In this document: positions 1 to 10,973 of the stretch, one piece after another
Layout: every line of letters starts with the position of its first letter
Position numbering within the stretch: position 1 is the stretch's first letter
Notes under the pieces: model-generated
What the model saw: only the letters and a program-made list of their open reading frames with translations
Databases searched by the model: none
What the model was told of the DNA's origin: nothing
Translations under genes and position numbers: made by a program
Assembly (NCBI RefSeq): GCF_000003815.2
Contig: NW_023365732.1
Coordinates: 69,372-102,002 of the forward strand
Reading direction: 5' to 3'
Length of the DNA: 32,631 nucleotides
Source: Branchiostoma floridae
Lineage: Eukaryota > Chordata > Leptocardii > Amphioxiformes > Branchiostomatidae

Positions 1-163
1 CTGGGCATATGAGTTCGTGTGACGCGACATTGAAAATTTGGGAGGTATGTTCTGTAACCTTTTCAAAAACAGTCATTGATTGATGAAAATTGTTGTAACT
101 GCTTGCAAACGTGACTGATGAACCTCTTCAACGATAAAACTGTTGAGTAGTGTGCACCCCGAT

Positions 164-3100
164 ATGAAGGTATTGATGGTTGTCACGACTTGGTGGCTGT
201 TTACTGTCCTGGTGTTCGCCACCGCCAGTCCGGATCTACAGCAGAGGCTACAGGATCTCGACACTTTCATCCAGAACCTGATGACATGTGAGTTCAGGCC
301 TGTAGTCGGACTGACCGTGTCCGTGGTCAAGGACGGACAGACCATTTTCGCCAAGGGGTACGGCCAAAGGGACCTGCAGACGGGACAAGCTGTGGACAAC
401 AGGACTCTCTTCGGAGTCGGCTCCATCTCCAAGTCCTTCACCTCAGCCCTGTTAGCGGCCATTCTCGGGGAGAGGGAAGACGTGAGCTGGGACACCGTCC
501 TGACGGACATCCTGGGGCCGTCCTTCAGGTTCAGGGACCAGTTCCGTACCGAAGAGGCGACCCTGAGAGATCTTCTAGCCCACAAAACCGGTTTGGAAAA
601 CCTTGGCTTTGTTTTGCGGATGGGAGAAGACATCGACAGATCTGAACTGGCAAGGTTGGTTGTTGTAGTGATTAGTCACCGTCACCTATTAGGTTTGAAG
701 GGTTACAATGTTTGGATGTTACCCTTTTATTAATTTCAGGAATCAAAAATGCATACTACTTTTACTACACATTGTACTACATAAGTACCCAATCCTCAAT
801 CAAACAAGCATTCAGTATTCTACTAAACTTCCTAATTACTGGAAATGATTAGATAATTGTGGAAATACTAGACTTTACTAAACCAACACCAAGTTTTATT
901 GGGACTTACCTCAACTTTTCAGCCGACTCCGTCAGCCTTGTTCACGGAAGGGCCCTTTCATGCTAGGAAATGATTAGATTCCCCCCCCCCCCCCCCTAGC
1001 GGCTTCCCTAGACAATGCAGCGAAAGTTCCATGATTATGGGTGATAGATAGCTCTTGTGCTTGGGACGAAGTGACGAAGTTTCGGTCCCTTAGCGGCTAG
1101 TTTCGAAGATGAACGTAATTATGTATGTAGCTTAGACAAAGATGTACAAAATGAAATACAAATAATGCAAAATTCTATCCTAGCAGTTCTTTGCATGTCT
1201 TTCTTGTCCCGGACATGGTCTGGGGGGAAGATAGATTTTGATCTCAGGACAAAGTTGGACAGGTCTGGGCGCAGGTCTGGGTCCCCTTTAATTTTGGAAC
1301 TACAGGGGTATTTTTCTAAAGATATTCTAGACAGGATAACTGATGAAATGAATGGCCGATTTCCATATTTTCAATCCTTGCAGCTGACTTAGGCAGGGAT
1401 GTACACGATTATGCAAATGAGGATTCATGTACATAACTAATGAGGAAATTCTGTAATTCCATTGTTTCCCATCACTGAACTTGAATAAATGTAGCACATA
1501 CAATTCTTGGCAGTTGGAACATAAACCTATACCAAACATGCAAATGAGGAACCGATTTGCATAATTAATACAAAAGAAAAAGTTCTTATTGTTAATACTA
1601 GTGACATGTTTAAGTTAGTGGGGGTGAACTTGATCATGCACAAAATATGTAAATGTTAAAGTAATTTGCATAAGGTTTACTTCATGGCGTCGCCGTTAAA
1701 ATGTAAAATTCTCTAGTTATACATTTGATCAGAATAGATTTTCTCACAAGGGTATTTTGGTTGAGAAATAACCAATTTGAACTGTAGGAAACATAACCGT
1801 TTTCCCTTGCAGACGGATGCGGTACTACAGGCAAGTCTTCCCGTTTCGTGCACAGTGGTATTACAATAACCCCGCGTACAGCCTCGTCGGGCACGCAGCG
1901 GAGAAGCTTGCTGGGAAACCCTACGAGACCCTCCTGAGGGAACGCATTCTCCAGCCGCTGGGTATGGACGACACGGTGTACCTGGCCGACACTTTAGAAG
2001 AAGGCGACTTCACCAACTTTGCTCAATCGTACCTGACCTACAATCTCACCGGTCCGTCTGAGGCTTACACTAGGGAGATGTTCAGGTAGGTAAAGAGAAC
2101 CTTCTCTTTCTTGTAGAATATCAAATTCATATCTTCTCCGTCTATTGGTCGAGAAGCTGACATAGGTCCACTTTACACTTGTTCTTTGAAACTGTAGTAC
2201 TACACATCGTAGCTTACTTTGAGCCGCAGTCTACGATGTGCAGTACTACAGTTAAAATACCAGGTGTTGGAGTCTCATTTTGAAACCTTCCGGTTACCTC
2301 TCCAGGGTGCTGAAACTCCATCTGCCGGCAGGGGGCGTGGTGTCCAACGCCTTGGACATGGCCCGGTACATGAAGTTCCACCTGAGCGGGGGGAGGGACA
2401 CGGCCGGCCGCCTGGTGGTCCCGGAGGACACCTTACGTCAGACCCACACGGCGGACGCCATCATGCCCGGCAGCTTTGCCATCGAAAAGCTCGAACCTGA
2501 CTGGCCGGTAGAGGTGGCCATGACACAGGGGTACGGGATGGGTTGGTGGACCGGCACCTACAGAGGTATAACAAACTAGATTTCGGGGACCTCCAAGAAA
2601 TATTCAGAGCTTTTGTACATTTTATGCAAATGACATATACATTTACATGATTTATGCATGCCAATGTTCATAATTGACTAACGTACACATGTCACAAGTA
2701 TAAAATTCCATCAAGTATTTTTGCATATATTATGCAAATCAGTTCCTCATTTGCATATTTTGTGTCCGCTTATTTTCGACCTATCATAATTTACATGTGT
2801 TACATCTATTGAAGTCCGGTTATTGAAAACAATGCAGTTATACAATCTCCTCTATTTGGCAGGCGCCATTAAAGTCTTGGCATTGTTACAAAAATCAAAA
2901 CAATGGGCCAGACGAGACATATGACGTTTGCGTTTCGGGGCGTTTACCTTTCACATATTACGCAGAGTTCCTGTCCAATACACGTACGTAGTCTAATATG
3001 CGAAATAGCTTATCATCTAAACTTGAAAGTTCATCTGTGTTGGTAGAAATCATTCTTGAAAAAGTTGAACCGTAATAACCAACACAAAAATTGTCTCACC

Positions 3101-4720
3101 CAAATTTTCGACTGAACAGCATCAGTCTTTGTCAATTTTTGTGTTGGAAATTACAGTTCAACTATTTCAAGAGCTTATCGTCTACATGTATTTGTAACCT
3201 CTGTGTTAGGCTACAGACGCGTCCAACACGTGGGGTTCGTTGAGGGGTTCTCGTCCCTGATATCACTCTTCCCGGGGGTCTCGGGCGGACTCTTCACCTC
3301 CACTAACGGTCCTATGTCACCGGGACTTCGGCAAGTCAACAAAGATGTCCACCAAGTCATCCACAACCAGGTCGGAGATATCCTGATAGGTAATATAAAC
3401 TTTTAACGTTACCGCGATATTTATGATAAAGCCAGGATATGGGTTTTCTTTTACACAACCCGTAATGTCTCTCATTTGTGGCGTCGGGCGTGGCGTAACT
3501 GGTAGAGCGTTCGGCTCGGAATCTATGGGTCCTGAGTTCGATTCCCACCATGCCCCCGACATTGTGCCCTTGGGAAAGGCATTTTATACGACTTTCCTTC
3601 TGTCTGTACCGTGTATGTGGCATTGTTAATATAAGTTACAAAACTTGAGTGCAGTGCCACATCGTCCTCGTCTGTCCAAAAGCAAATAGAAAAAAAATGT
3701 GTCTCATCTGCTTACGTTCGGATGCCTATCAGATATCTTCATAAGAGCTACTGATTCTCGCCGCTATATGTAGCTGACGTAGGTGGCGCTTTTGTGACCG
3801 AGGTGAGTAGGTGAAAACTATTACTTTTTTCGGTTGCGCAAAAGAAAACTCCAATACACTATGTTTTACCAGCCTGATAAAATTATTTTTGAAAAGTAAC
3901 GGTAGTTCCATATAACCATATAAAGCCTTTTTTCAAGCCATAGGGCCTAGCTAGTGGCGGTGGGTTGTTATATATAATCCGCTAGTGCCTTGGGCACGGT
4001 ATTGGAAGGTGGAGCCCGTCTCTTTCCTCCCACCACCTTTGTCCCCCCCCTCCCTGCCAAGCGAAGAATCTTCATCAAAATTCACTATCCAAGATTACGA
4101 TTGACATTGTGTCTTGAAATATGTAGTTAGATGATGCTATTGAATGGGAGGAAAGCGTTTATACTGTCATTACTTCATAGCCATTGTCTGTATTACCAAT
4201 AGGTAAGGCCCACTGGCTAAACGCCACCACAGCCTGCACGTATCCTGAGCCTTGGTGGGCGAGACCGGAGCCCAACAGCACCGTCCTCCCCGAGATCACG
4301 GACAACTTCCCGCGAGACAAACGTGACTACGAAGGTGTCTACGGCAACCACGCGGCGGGCAACTTGACCATCAGCCTGAACACGACCGATAACAAGTTAT
4401 ACTTCAGTCTTGGTCTGATCGGACGTGGTGTAGTTCTCCCTACCGTCTCTGATAACCAAATACTTCTCCGCTGCCAAGGACCGTTAGCGTATTTTCCATA
4501 TCTTATTTCCGATGTGGAGGTAAAATACAGTAAGGTATTCTCACTATCAATGCAAAGCTATCCTCCCGAACCGTCTGTAGTGTTCGAGCGAGGCCTGAAG
4601 CTGACAGACCCGGACCCTACAGAGCCGGAGTGGGACGACTGTACAGGTGTCTCCGGCTCTCCGAAAGGTGCAGCTTGGAATTCATTATTTGTGATCTTGT
4701 TTTCAGTTTTACTTGTATGA
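164..4720 (+). CDS. S12-family serine beta-lactamase-like hydrolase, copy 1 (five exons)
   Basis: Exons 164-654, 1813-2085, 2306-2565, 3210-3389 and 4203-4720 join in phase (2, 2, 1, 1) into 573 codons plus TGA; every intron is GT-AG. Residues 1-20 are a hydrophobic signal peptide ending near FATAS. The serine hydrolase fold follows, with S87-I-S-K90 as the SxxK nucleophile/base pair, Y181-N-N183 as YxN and H348-V-G350 in the place of KTG. Residues about 443-545 resemble the lipocalin-like C-terminal domain (DUF3471/Pab87 type) of S12 peptidases. The last 13 residues are hydrophobic and run to the stop, which suggests a GPI-anchor signal or membrane tail. The family includes beta-lactamases, DD-peptidases, esterases and animal LACTB-like proteins, so the substrate cannot be named. 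The ATG at 164 is chosen because it opens the signal peptide and copy 2 aligns from the same Met. All three motifs are intact, so it is probably an active enzyme. Confidence 0.92.
981..996. repeat. Poly-C tract in intron 1 of hydrolase copy 1
   Basis: Sixteen consecutive C bases. The rest of the 655-1390 part of this intron has no recognisable gene. A 75-codon open frame at 1165-1392 has no counterpart in copy 2 and no family I recognise. Confidence 0.9.
1390..1715 (-). repeat. Dispersed ATGCAAAT-rich repeat in intron 1, copy 1
   Basis: Read on the minus strand, this matches 9770-10130 closely: the AACTAGAG start, a GGCGACGCCATGAA block, TTATGCAAAT / CCTCATTTGCAT blocks, and a TGCTACATTTATT-type block. 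The same repeat sits at the equivalent place in copy 2 (26534-26720), in the same orientation relative to the gene. It was therefore in the ancestral intron before the gene duplicated. Confidence 0.75.
2190..2253. repeat. Small foldback hairpin in intron 2, copy 1
   Basis: Arms 2190-2212 and 2231-2253 are inverted repeats with one or two mismatches around an 18-base loop. Copy 2 has homologous flanks (GGTCCACTTTACACTTG) but not the matching second arm, so the hairpin is specific to copy 1 or has decayed in copy 2. Confidence 0.7.
2574..2865 (+). repeat. Dispersed ATGCAAAT-rich repeat in intron 3, copy 1
   Basis: Same family as 9770-10845, same strand, 5' end AACTAGA then ATATTCAGAGCTTTTGTA. 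It begins eight bases after the exon 3 splice donor at 2566. Copy 2 lacks it at this place and has a MITE arm there instead. Confidence 0.8.
3055..3171. repeat. Inverted repeat in intron 3, copy 1
   Basis: Arms of 39 bases at 3055-3093 and 3133-3171 are near-perfect inverted copies (both read CTTGAAA..GTTGAAC on their own strands) around a 39-base loop. This is a probable MITE relic or a foldback structure. I see no counterpart in intron 3 of copy 2. Confidence 0.8.
3476..3695 (+). mobile_element. tRNA-derived SINE in intron 4 of copy 1, with target-site duplication
   Basis: The head at about 3485-3556 is tRNA-like: acceptor halves GGGCGTG / CATGCCC pair over seven bases with one G.T, the A box is GGCGTAACTGGTAGAGC, and the B box is GAGTTCGATTCC. 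The anticodon stem does not pair, so it is not a working tRNA. The body carries the SINE-type block CCTTGGGAAAGGCATTTTA. Flanking copies AATGTCTCTCAT (3464-3475) and AATGTGTCTCAT (3696-3707) match at 11 of 12 bases. Intron 4 of copy 2 runs straight through the same place without the element. Confidence 0.85.
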
Positions 4721-5673
4721 ACGATTTGATTTATTTGATATTGACTTGTTTGAATATTATAAACATGGAAAGACCATCAGACCCGTCGCATTACGATTTT
4801 AATCGTTTTAACGTTAAAATTGGCCATGAGTAATAATTATAATGATGATGTAGTTGTAAGTTGTAAATACATTAAGGTCCATAATGTAACATTTGAACAA
4901 TAAAGTAGTTTTCTACCATCAATGATTCCTTTATAATGTAAGTGCAATAATCACTATAGACTTGCATACCAATATTTATGTAGGGAGATTACAGCATCAT
5001 TGCACATTACAGACATTTTATGACGCCATTTTGACGTCATTGATGTTGCTATTAGCAACACAAGTCGTAACAAACATTATTATTCTGTTATCTGCACTTG
5101 CTGTTACATTTTTGCAGCATACCTTGAAGTTTTCTGGGAATACCCTTTTTCGTGGTTCCAGCCGATACAATCAACATGATGGCATCGTATATACGTCATA
5201 TTACGTCATAATAGCGTCAAATTTCATAAAACTGTTAGACGTTATGTCTACATATTTCTCTGAAAATTTAGTAGTCATATGATAAGTCATTTAAGATTTA
5301 CAGGAGATAGAAGGGGAGGGCCTCAAAAGCACCCCACCCCCTCCGTTCAGGATTGACTACAAAAGCCCTGTCTGAATAGGGTTAAACGTTGTCAGGCAAT
5401 GTTTTCATGGAGTGCGCAGCTTACTTTGTGCAAAATTCCCGGTGTTAATGACCTGGTCCTTTATTAGGTATCGTCATATAAATCTATGTTTTGGTACGTC
5501 TGAGTAACAAACATTAGATCTATAAGATTGTTTATGATATCGGGACTTTAACCCACTTACACGGTCAAAGTTCATGATGATATTAGGCACTTGATAAGCC
5601 CATCTTTCTCTATTTCGATTTGTCAATATTTTTGCGAGGATCGATAGTTTTTGCATGAGGGTTGGCAACTTCC
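4721..5673. other. 3' UTR of copy 1, then non-coding DNA
   Basis: After the polyadenylation signal at 4899 I see no gene. The stretch from about 5010 to 5290 is rich in ACGTCA and shares the block TCTCTGAAAATTT..TCAT.YGATAAGT with the interior of the piggyBac-like element at 16572-17532. It may be a decayed fragment of that family. Confidence 0.4.
4899..4904 (+). promoter_or_regulatory. Polyadenylation signal of hydrolase copy 1
   Basis: AATAAA lies 179 bases after the stop codon at 4720. It is the first canonical signal downstream and fits a short 3' UTR. Copy 2 shares only the first roughly 60 bases of this UTR. Confidence 0.6.
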
Positions 5674-5911
5674 ACCCTGGGAGCCAGACAGGATCGAGTA
5701 GCTAGCGAGTTTTGTTCGAGACGAAAGGCAGTCAACCCGCCGATCTCATATTGGCGCCCTGGGGTGTTTAAGCTCGAAGTTCGGAAAAAGGCAGGTGGAC
5801 CTCATCGGGCTTAAACTCCCCGGGGCGCTAATAGGAGATCGGCGGGCCTAACTGTCTTGGGCCAACGAATACACTGTCCTAGTTGTCCGATCCCGGCTAG
5901 CCCCCAGGGTA
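5674..5911. mobile_element. Foldback MITE with long terminal inverted repeats
   Basis: The outer ends ACCCTGGG / CCCAGGGT and the inner arms (about 5726-5775 and 5815-5862, sharing CCGCCGATCTC / GAGATCGGCGG and a TTTAAGC / GCTTAAA core) are inverted copies, so almost the whole element folds back. Flanks GGCAACTTCC (5664-5673) and GGTAACTTCC (5912-5921) form a 10-bp direct repeat with one mismatch. Long arms with 9-10 bp duplications fit a Mutator-like non-autonomous element. No transposase is present. Confidence 0.75.
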
Positions 5912-7152
5912 GGTAACTTCCTGCTGCATGATTTCTGTTGCTTTTCTTACCCAATTCTTATCATTGTCCAAACTACGTATACGATGGAAATGCTTGTGAG
6001 GTTCCTTTTTTATTGTTCTAACAAAAGTATGTGTGAAATACACTTCGAGACCCCTGGGGGTTCTAATCAGGTATCTAAAGAGTGAAGACAAGAACAGTGT
6101 CTGAAGAGGTTCCGCATTTATTTAAACTTTGCATGCATTTAATGTGGCGTTTATCGGATGCAAAATAAAATTTACTACGTCAACAGTTTTCTATATAAGA
6201 ATACACCCACGTATGTCGGGTATCTTGCGTGTGCTCGGTGCTAAAAGACTAATTATTTCGATCTACATTACCATGCAATTATTAGCATTATACAGAAATA
6301 AAATAGGAAATTATCCTTACAGGTGCAAATATATTTCTTAAACTAAACTTGAACCTAGCATAAACGGTTTTAAATGGATCCTTAGTACCCTACAAGGTAT
6401 AAACAATGACAGTATACATTCGCTACCACAAGTGCTACAAGTTTATAACCAGCATGATTTGGTTACAAAGCAAAGTATAAATCGCGATTCTGTTTTAAGC
6501 TGCCATCTCACAACTAAAATTATTCTATTAACATTTAGAAAATTGAAAATTATATTTTCAGCATGCAGTCTTATATGGAGCAAAAATGTGAAAGGATGTA
6601 ACTTTTCTGAAAAAAAGTTATCAGGAAATTAGATTCATATAATAAGTAACTTAATGATTCATTTCAACAACCCTAGCCCAGGTATTTTTGAAAAAACGGC
6701 TCTGACAGTTCTAATTATCTTCTTTAAACGAACTTTTGCATTTAAAGTACCAGCTTTCATTGCATCAAATTAATAGAATAGACCTAACATGCAGCAGCTC
6801 TTTCACAAGTTGCATTTATTGCAAACGCCTGGCATGAATGGAATGGAAAAAGAACTAGAAAGGTAATATTTTTGCAAGCAAATACAGAATGTTGCCTTCA
6901 CATGTTGTAGTCTAACACTGGCAACTGTTTTGTTCATTCTTATTTGAACACATTTCTAAATGTAGTGACCCGAGCCCCTCTAGATCTGACATTTGCTACA
7001 TTATGTAACCGAACACCACATGGTGCCTGCTACTTTACCGGTTACCATGGTGACAGCAGTCTGGTCCAGGTCGTTGACCTTATTTGTGCGGAAAAGAAGA
7101 AGAAACAAAGCAAAAACAATATGTTCCCTTCTGTGAAGGTAACATAAATATC
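5912..7152. other. AT-rich intergenic DNA and presumed 3' UTR of the phospholipase gene
   Basis: I see no gene on either strand. On the minus strand an AATAAA signal (TTTATT at 6815-6820) lies 333 bases past the phospholipase stop and is a candidate polyadenylation site. Confidence 0.4.
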
Positions 7153-9594
7153 TTAAGGGCAGGCTGGCTTCACCGGTGGGTCCGGGTACACGTTTGCGTT
7201 GAAGCACAGAACGGCCGTCCGGTCACAATCGCACACCGCACGTTCGTTGGTACCGGGATCATCTTCTGTCGTGATAGAAAGTGAATGGATTCATTTTGAG
7301 TGGATAGATAACATGTAAGATTGTATCGACAGCTCACTCAATTCCTCCCAAATTAGTATAAGAATAAATGAGTGCAAAAACGAGTTAAGAGATCACCAAA
7401 AGGCCATATTTCTATTAAGGCAACAGCAAGTAACTTTTATGGATGACATCCTATGCGGATGGCAAAAATAATGAGATGGCGCGAAAAACAAGATGGATAA
7501 ATTTTCAAAATAGACATCATACACGTCGTAACACGATTTGAAGTGACAATACGTGGCATCACAACCAACAAGGCATTCATTCAAGTGAACTTGTGTATTA
7601 AGTGATATTAGTGTGGTACACTGGTATCACTTGTCAAGCTGGCATCTACCTTCTAATGGCTTCCATGTTAATGACACTTTTACAACTATCCAACAAGTTT
7701 CACTTCTGCAACTATAGTCATGGCTACCTCCCTAGTGTCACTTCTACAAGTATGGTTATTATGCTACAACACAGCATGCTTGTCCCTTCGGTCTATCTGA
7801 CCATCCACACAAAAAAGTTCATGTTTTTTCTGAAATCAGGCGAAAGTAAATGAGGGCGCTGATGCCATCCATAAAATTTACTTGCTGTGGACAGAACGTG
7901 AACAGTTCATTAACCACAGCCTTCAGGAAGAAGTCAAACCCAACAATAGTATACAATGTATCATATAGTTTGTATAAGACAATAATGTTATGTATGACAC
8001 CATCTACTAGTTTTTGCCAATATACGTACCACAGGTCACGACTCCAGCGTCAACAGCAAAATTGTACGTGGTCCTGTAGGGACGGTCCACTGTCTCATAA
8101 CATTCGTCATGAGCCTTGCAGCAGCTAGAAAAAATCCAAAGCAACAATTTAAACATGTTCTTCCTTATCTATTAGAAGTCAATTTTGGTGGTGGGTTGGT
8201 GAATCAAAATTTTATTTTTTTTACCGGAAGTGTTTTTGAACTTGTTCATCTTGCACGTCGGTACCACTGAAATGTTCATTCTCACGGGTAGATTGTTTTT
8301 AAATTCAATTTAAAAAAGGTGATTATTCTCAAAGTCCAATTAATTAGAGGAAGTGTTTTTCAACTGGTCCATATGTGGAAATGCCTCACAAAGAGTTCAT
8401 TCTCGCACGGGGACTGACTTGTTTCGATATTTACTTTTGTAATAGTCCATTGCTACATGGGCTGGGAGATGGGTGAAATATGCTACATTTAATCGCAAAT
8501 GTTGCCTGTTCTATTTTAGTATGTGATTCAAAGACGTCCTCGATCGAAGCGCATGTACGTACGTGTCAATGCCGTCCACAGGCTCTCCTGCGCCGCCCCT
8601 CCCACACCAGCAGCCGTACTTGTTGTAGTCTTTGGCGTTGCGCCCGGTTACCTTTTCTATCATTCTCGCAAGTTGTCGTATGTTCCTTTTCTGTCGGTGC
8701 CGTGGCTCATCCCTCAACTCAGATGTTGGATCTGAAAGCAGAGGGCGGAAGTACGTCATCGTATGTTCCGTGGGTGTTGACAGATCGCTTAGACATGAGG
8801 GTTTGATAAGTTTGTATGTTATTGTTGGAGAGATTCATTAGTCAAGTATGTACACAGTTAAAAGAATTTCCATCTAGCAGTGACTACTTTTCAAAGGTAA
8901 ACACACGTAGCTCTAAATATTCGATGGCTATTAGCCGATCTTGTTCAAGGAGTGATCTAGTTCTCGCGAGAGTTGCGAGAACTAGGTCGAGACTTGCGTG
9001 GATCTTCTGCCCCTGACCACGCCTCCTTGCGGAGTAGGGGTAAGTAGTATGTTGTTGTTGTTCTCATCGATCTAACGTTAGACTTGTTCCAAAATCTTTT
9101 TCAACAGCAAGTTAGCGCAACAAATCATATTGCTTTGCCAATCTGGGGGAGAGGACTTTTGTTGGAAAATTCATTCTTAAAGCAGATTATCCCGGCATTT
9201 GTCAATTTTACGGTTTGTATCTGTTATAACCCAGCGTAGACTGCCCTACGCCTGTTCAAGATTATATGCCACGTCAAAAATAACGCAATCATTGGCGTTT
9301 GTGTATTCCTGCTTAAGATATGTCCAACAAGTTTTAGAATGTTCAGCTGTATTAAACAATCCCATTAGTAAAATTGGTAATAGTTGAAAATAATTTTATT
9401 TCAAATATTATCTGGTCTTCCACTAAGTATGACTTTTGTGTAGAATACAGACTCTGTGTTTTTTTTAAATTTCTAAAGCCCACACTTGTTGAGAGCTTTT
9501 TGCTTGTGTCTGGAATGATTTTTCACCTACCGGCATTTGCCCCGATGTTGAAGGCTGCCACCGCGCAGATCACAAGAAGTAGTTTCCACCACAT
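7153..9594 (-). CDS. Secreted phospholipase A2, group I/II-like (four exons)
   Basis: Exons on the minus strand at 9594-9531, 8731-8563, 8124-8030 and 7265-7153 join in phase (1, 2, 1) to 146 codons plus TAA, with GT-AG introns. Residues 1-21 are a signal peptide. Residues 22-37 are a propeptide ending RQKR, a furin-type site. The mature enzyme starts at N38. The calcium loop is Y60-G-C-W-C-G-R-G-G, the catalytic centre is C79-C-K-A-H83-D84-E-C with Y87, the supporting tyrosine is Y98, and C121-D-C-D124 supplies the catalytic Asp. It would hydrolyse the sn-2 ester of phospholipids outside the cell with Ca2+. The mature part (about 109 residues) is slightly shorter than typical group I/II enzymes, and the beta-wing between helices is short. 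Ten mature cysteines suggest five disulfides. All catalytic residues are present. The gene lies in the spacer between the two hydrolase copies. The family also contains venom enzymes, but nothing here points to a venom role. Confidence 0.93.
8957..8985. repeat. Perfect 11-bp hairpin in intron 1 of the phospholipase gene
   Basis: CTAGTTCTCGC and GCGAGAACTAG flank a seven-base loop. Its role is unknown; it could be a relic of an inverted-repeat element. Confidence 0.7.
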
Positions 9595-9751
9595 CGTGCC
9601 ACCGTAGATGTCTCGTGGTGCAGTCAGTAAAGGAAACTGTCACAAAAAAAGATTTAAAAAGACCTCAAGAACAAAGGACCGCCGCAAGAGACTTGTATTC
9701 TAGAGTTCTTAGTTACAGTCCTTACTAGGACAAAAGCCGACACAGTCATGG

Positions 9752-9760
9752 CTATTTAAA
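9752..9760 (-). promoter_or_regulatory. Possible TATA-like element upstream of the phospholipase gene
   Basis: TTTAAATAG on the minus strand lies about 160 bases before the ATG at 9594, which would place transcription start near 9725 with a 5' UTR of about 130 bases. The dispersed repeat at 9770 begins about ten bases further upstream. Confidence 0.3.
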
Positions 9761-9769
9761 GTAAGATAA

Positions 9770-10845
9770 ATAAACTAGAGTTCGGCGACCGCCATGAAAT
9801 ATTCAGAGCTTTTGTAAATTTCATGCAACTGACTAACACATTAACATAATTTATGCATGGGGTTGTTCATCAGTGACTAACGTACATATGTAACAATTAT
9901 CAAATTCCCATCATTAATCATAAACTTAAGAGATTTTGCAATTTTATATACATTATGCAAATGAGTTCCTCATTACCATATTTGGTATCTGTTTATATTT
10001 CACATATCATAATTAACATGTGTTACATTTATTTTAGTCCAGTTATTGAAAATAATGGAATTATACAATTTCCTCATTGATTATACAAATTAGGTCCTCA
10101 TTTGCATAACATGTATATCATTCTGAACATATTTGCCTAAGCTACCTGCATGCCTGAAATGATGCCAATCCATCAATCCTTTCTGTAGTTATCCTCTTTG
10201 GAATGTCTTAACAAAAACGTCCCTGCAGTTTAGAAATTAAACGTTAGGGGGTTGAAATTTGCACCACTTTGTCATGACAATAAAAGCTAACTACCACCCA
10301 AATGTCATGACCATATTAAGTCCGGGACAAGGGATACATAGAAAAAATTGCTATTATAGAATATTCTCATTTATCATGCAGATGTATCCTATTTTGCATA
10401 ATTAGTACTCCATTTTATACAACATTGTCTGAGGTACTAACATACCAAAAAAACATATCATTGTTCCCTTCTTGAGTTATCGTCTTCAGAAGTTTTTTGA
10501 CAAAAATGCCCCTGCTATCCTGCTAGCCGCTAGGGGGGCCAAACTTATGTCACTTAATCCTGAGCACAAGACCTATCTAACACCCCAAAATCGTGACCAT
10601 AGCTTGTTCAAAACACGAGATAGCGAACCCGGAAGTTGCGCTGCAGTACCAAAGGAAGTGGCTAGGGGGCCCAAAATCTAATAATTTCCAGCTTTCATCA
10701 CACACTACCAACACACCAAGTTTGAAACCGATTCACCCAGCCGTTCTTGAGTTATCTTGTTTACACACAGACAGATAGACAGACAAACAGACAGACAAAC
10801 GCAGGGTAAAATATAACCTCCATGACATTTCATGGAGGTAAATAT
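9770..10845 (+). repeat. Longest copy of the dispersed ATGCAAAT-rich repeat family
   Basis: The 5' end AACTAGAG..GACCGCCATGAAAT and 3' end GACATTTCATGGAGGT are short inverted repeats. The 5' part matches 1390-1715, 2574-2865 and 26534-26720. The interior contains two diverged copies of a block built on GAGTTATC..GACAAAAATGCCCCTGC. Near the 3' end are CAGCCGTTCTTGAGTTATC and the simple run at about 10767-10800, then the 10-bp palindrome ACCTCCATGA / TTTCATGGAGGT. There is no coding capacity; it is a non-autonomous element. Confidence 0.75.
10767..10800. repeat. CAGA/GACA-type microsatellite
   Basis: A run of ACAGACAGAT-like tetranucleotides inside the 3' part of the dispersed repeat. Confidence 0.85.
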
Positions 10846-10973
10846 GGATTTGAACTGAATACCTATTCTAAATGAGGCGCGTGATCGTTCCTGACCGGGT
10901 TTCGCGTCGTTAAGAGGCGACACCTGGTCAGGAGCAGTCCACGTGCTCTCATTAACCACCTGTACATCCTCAC

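Noticed and set aside
73-633. 186-codon minus-strand open frame over exon 1 of hydrolase copy 1
   Set aside because: Antisense of a conserved coding exon; the same antisense frame appears over copy 2 exon 1. It has no domain of its own.
3485-3556. Functional tRNA gene in intron 4
   Set aside because: The acceptor arm and boxes are present but the anticodon stem does not pair, and the sequence continues into a SINE body with target-site duplications.
164-4720. Recent bacterial transfer of a resistance beta-lactamase
   Set aside because: Four introns, a eukaryotic signal peptide, an HxG instead of KTG motif and a lipocalin-like C-terminal domain fit the animal S12 family.
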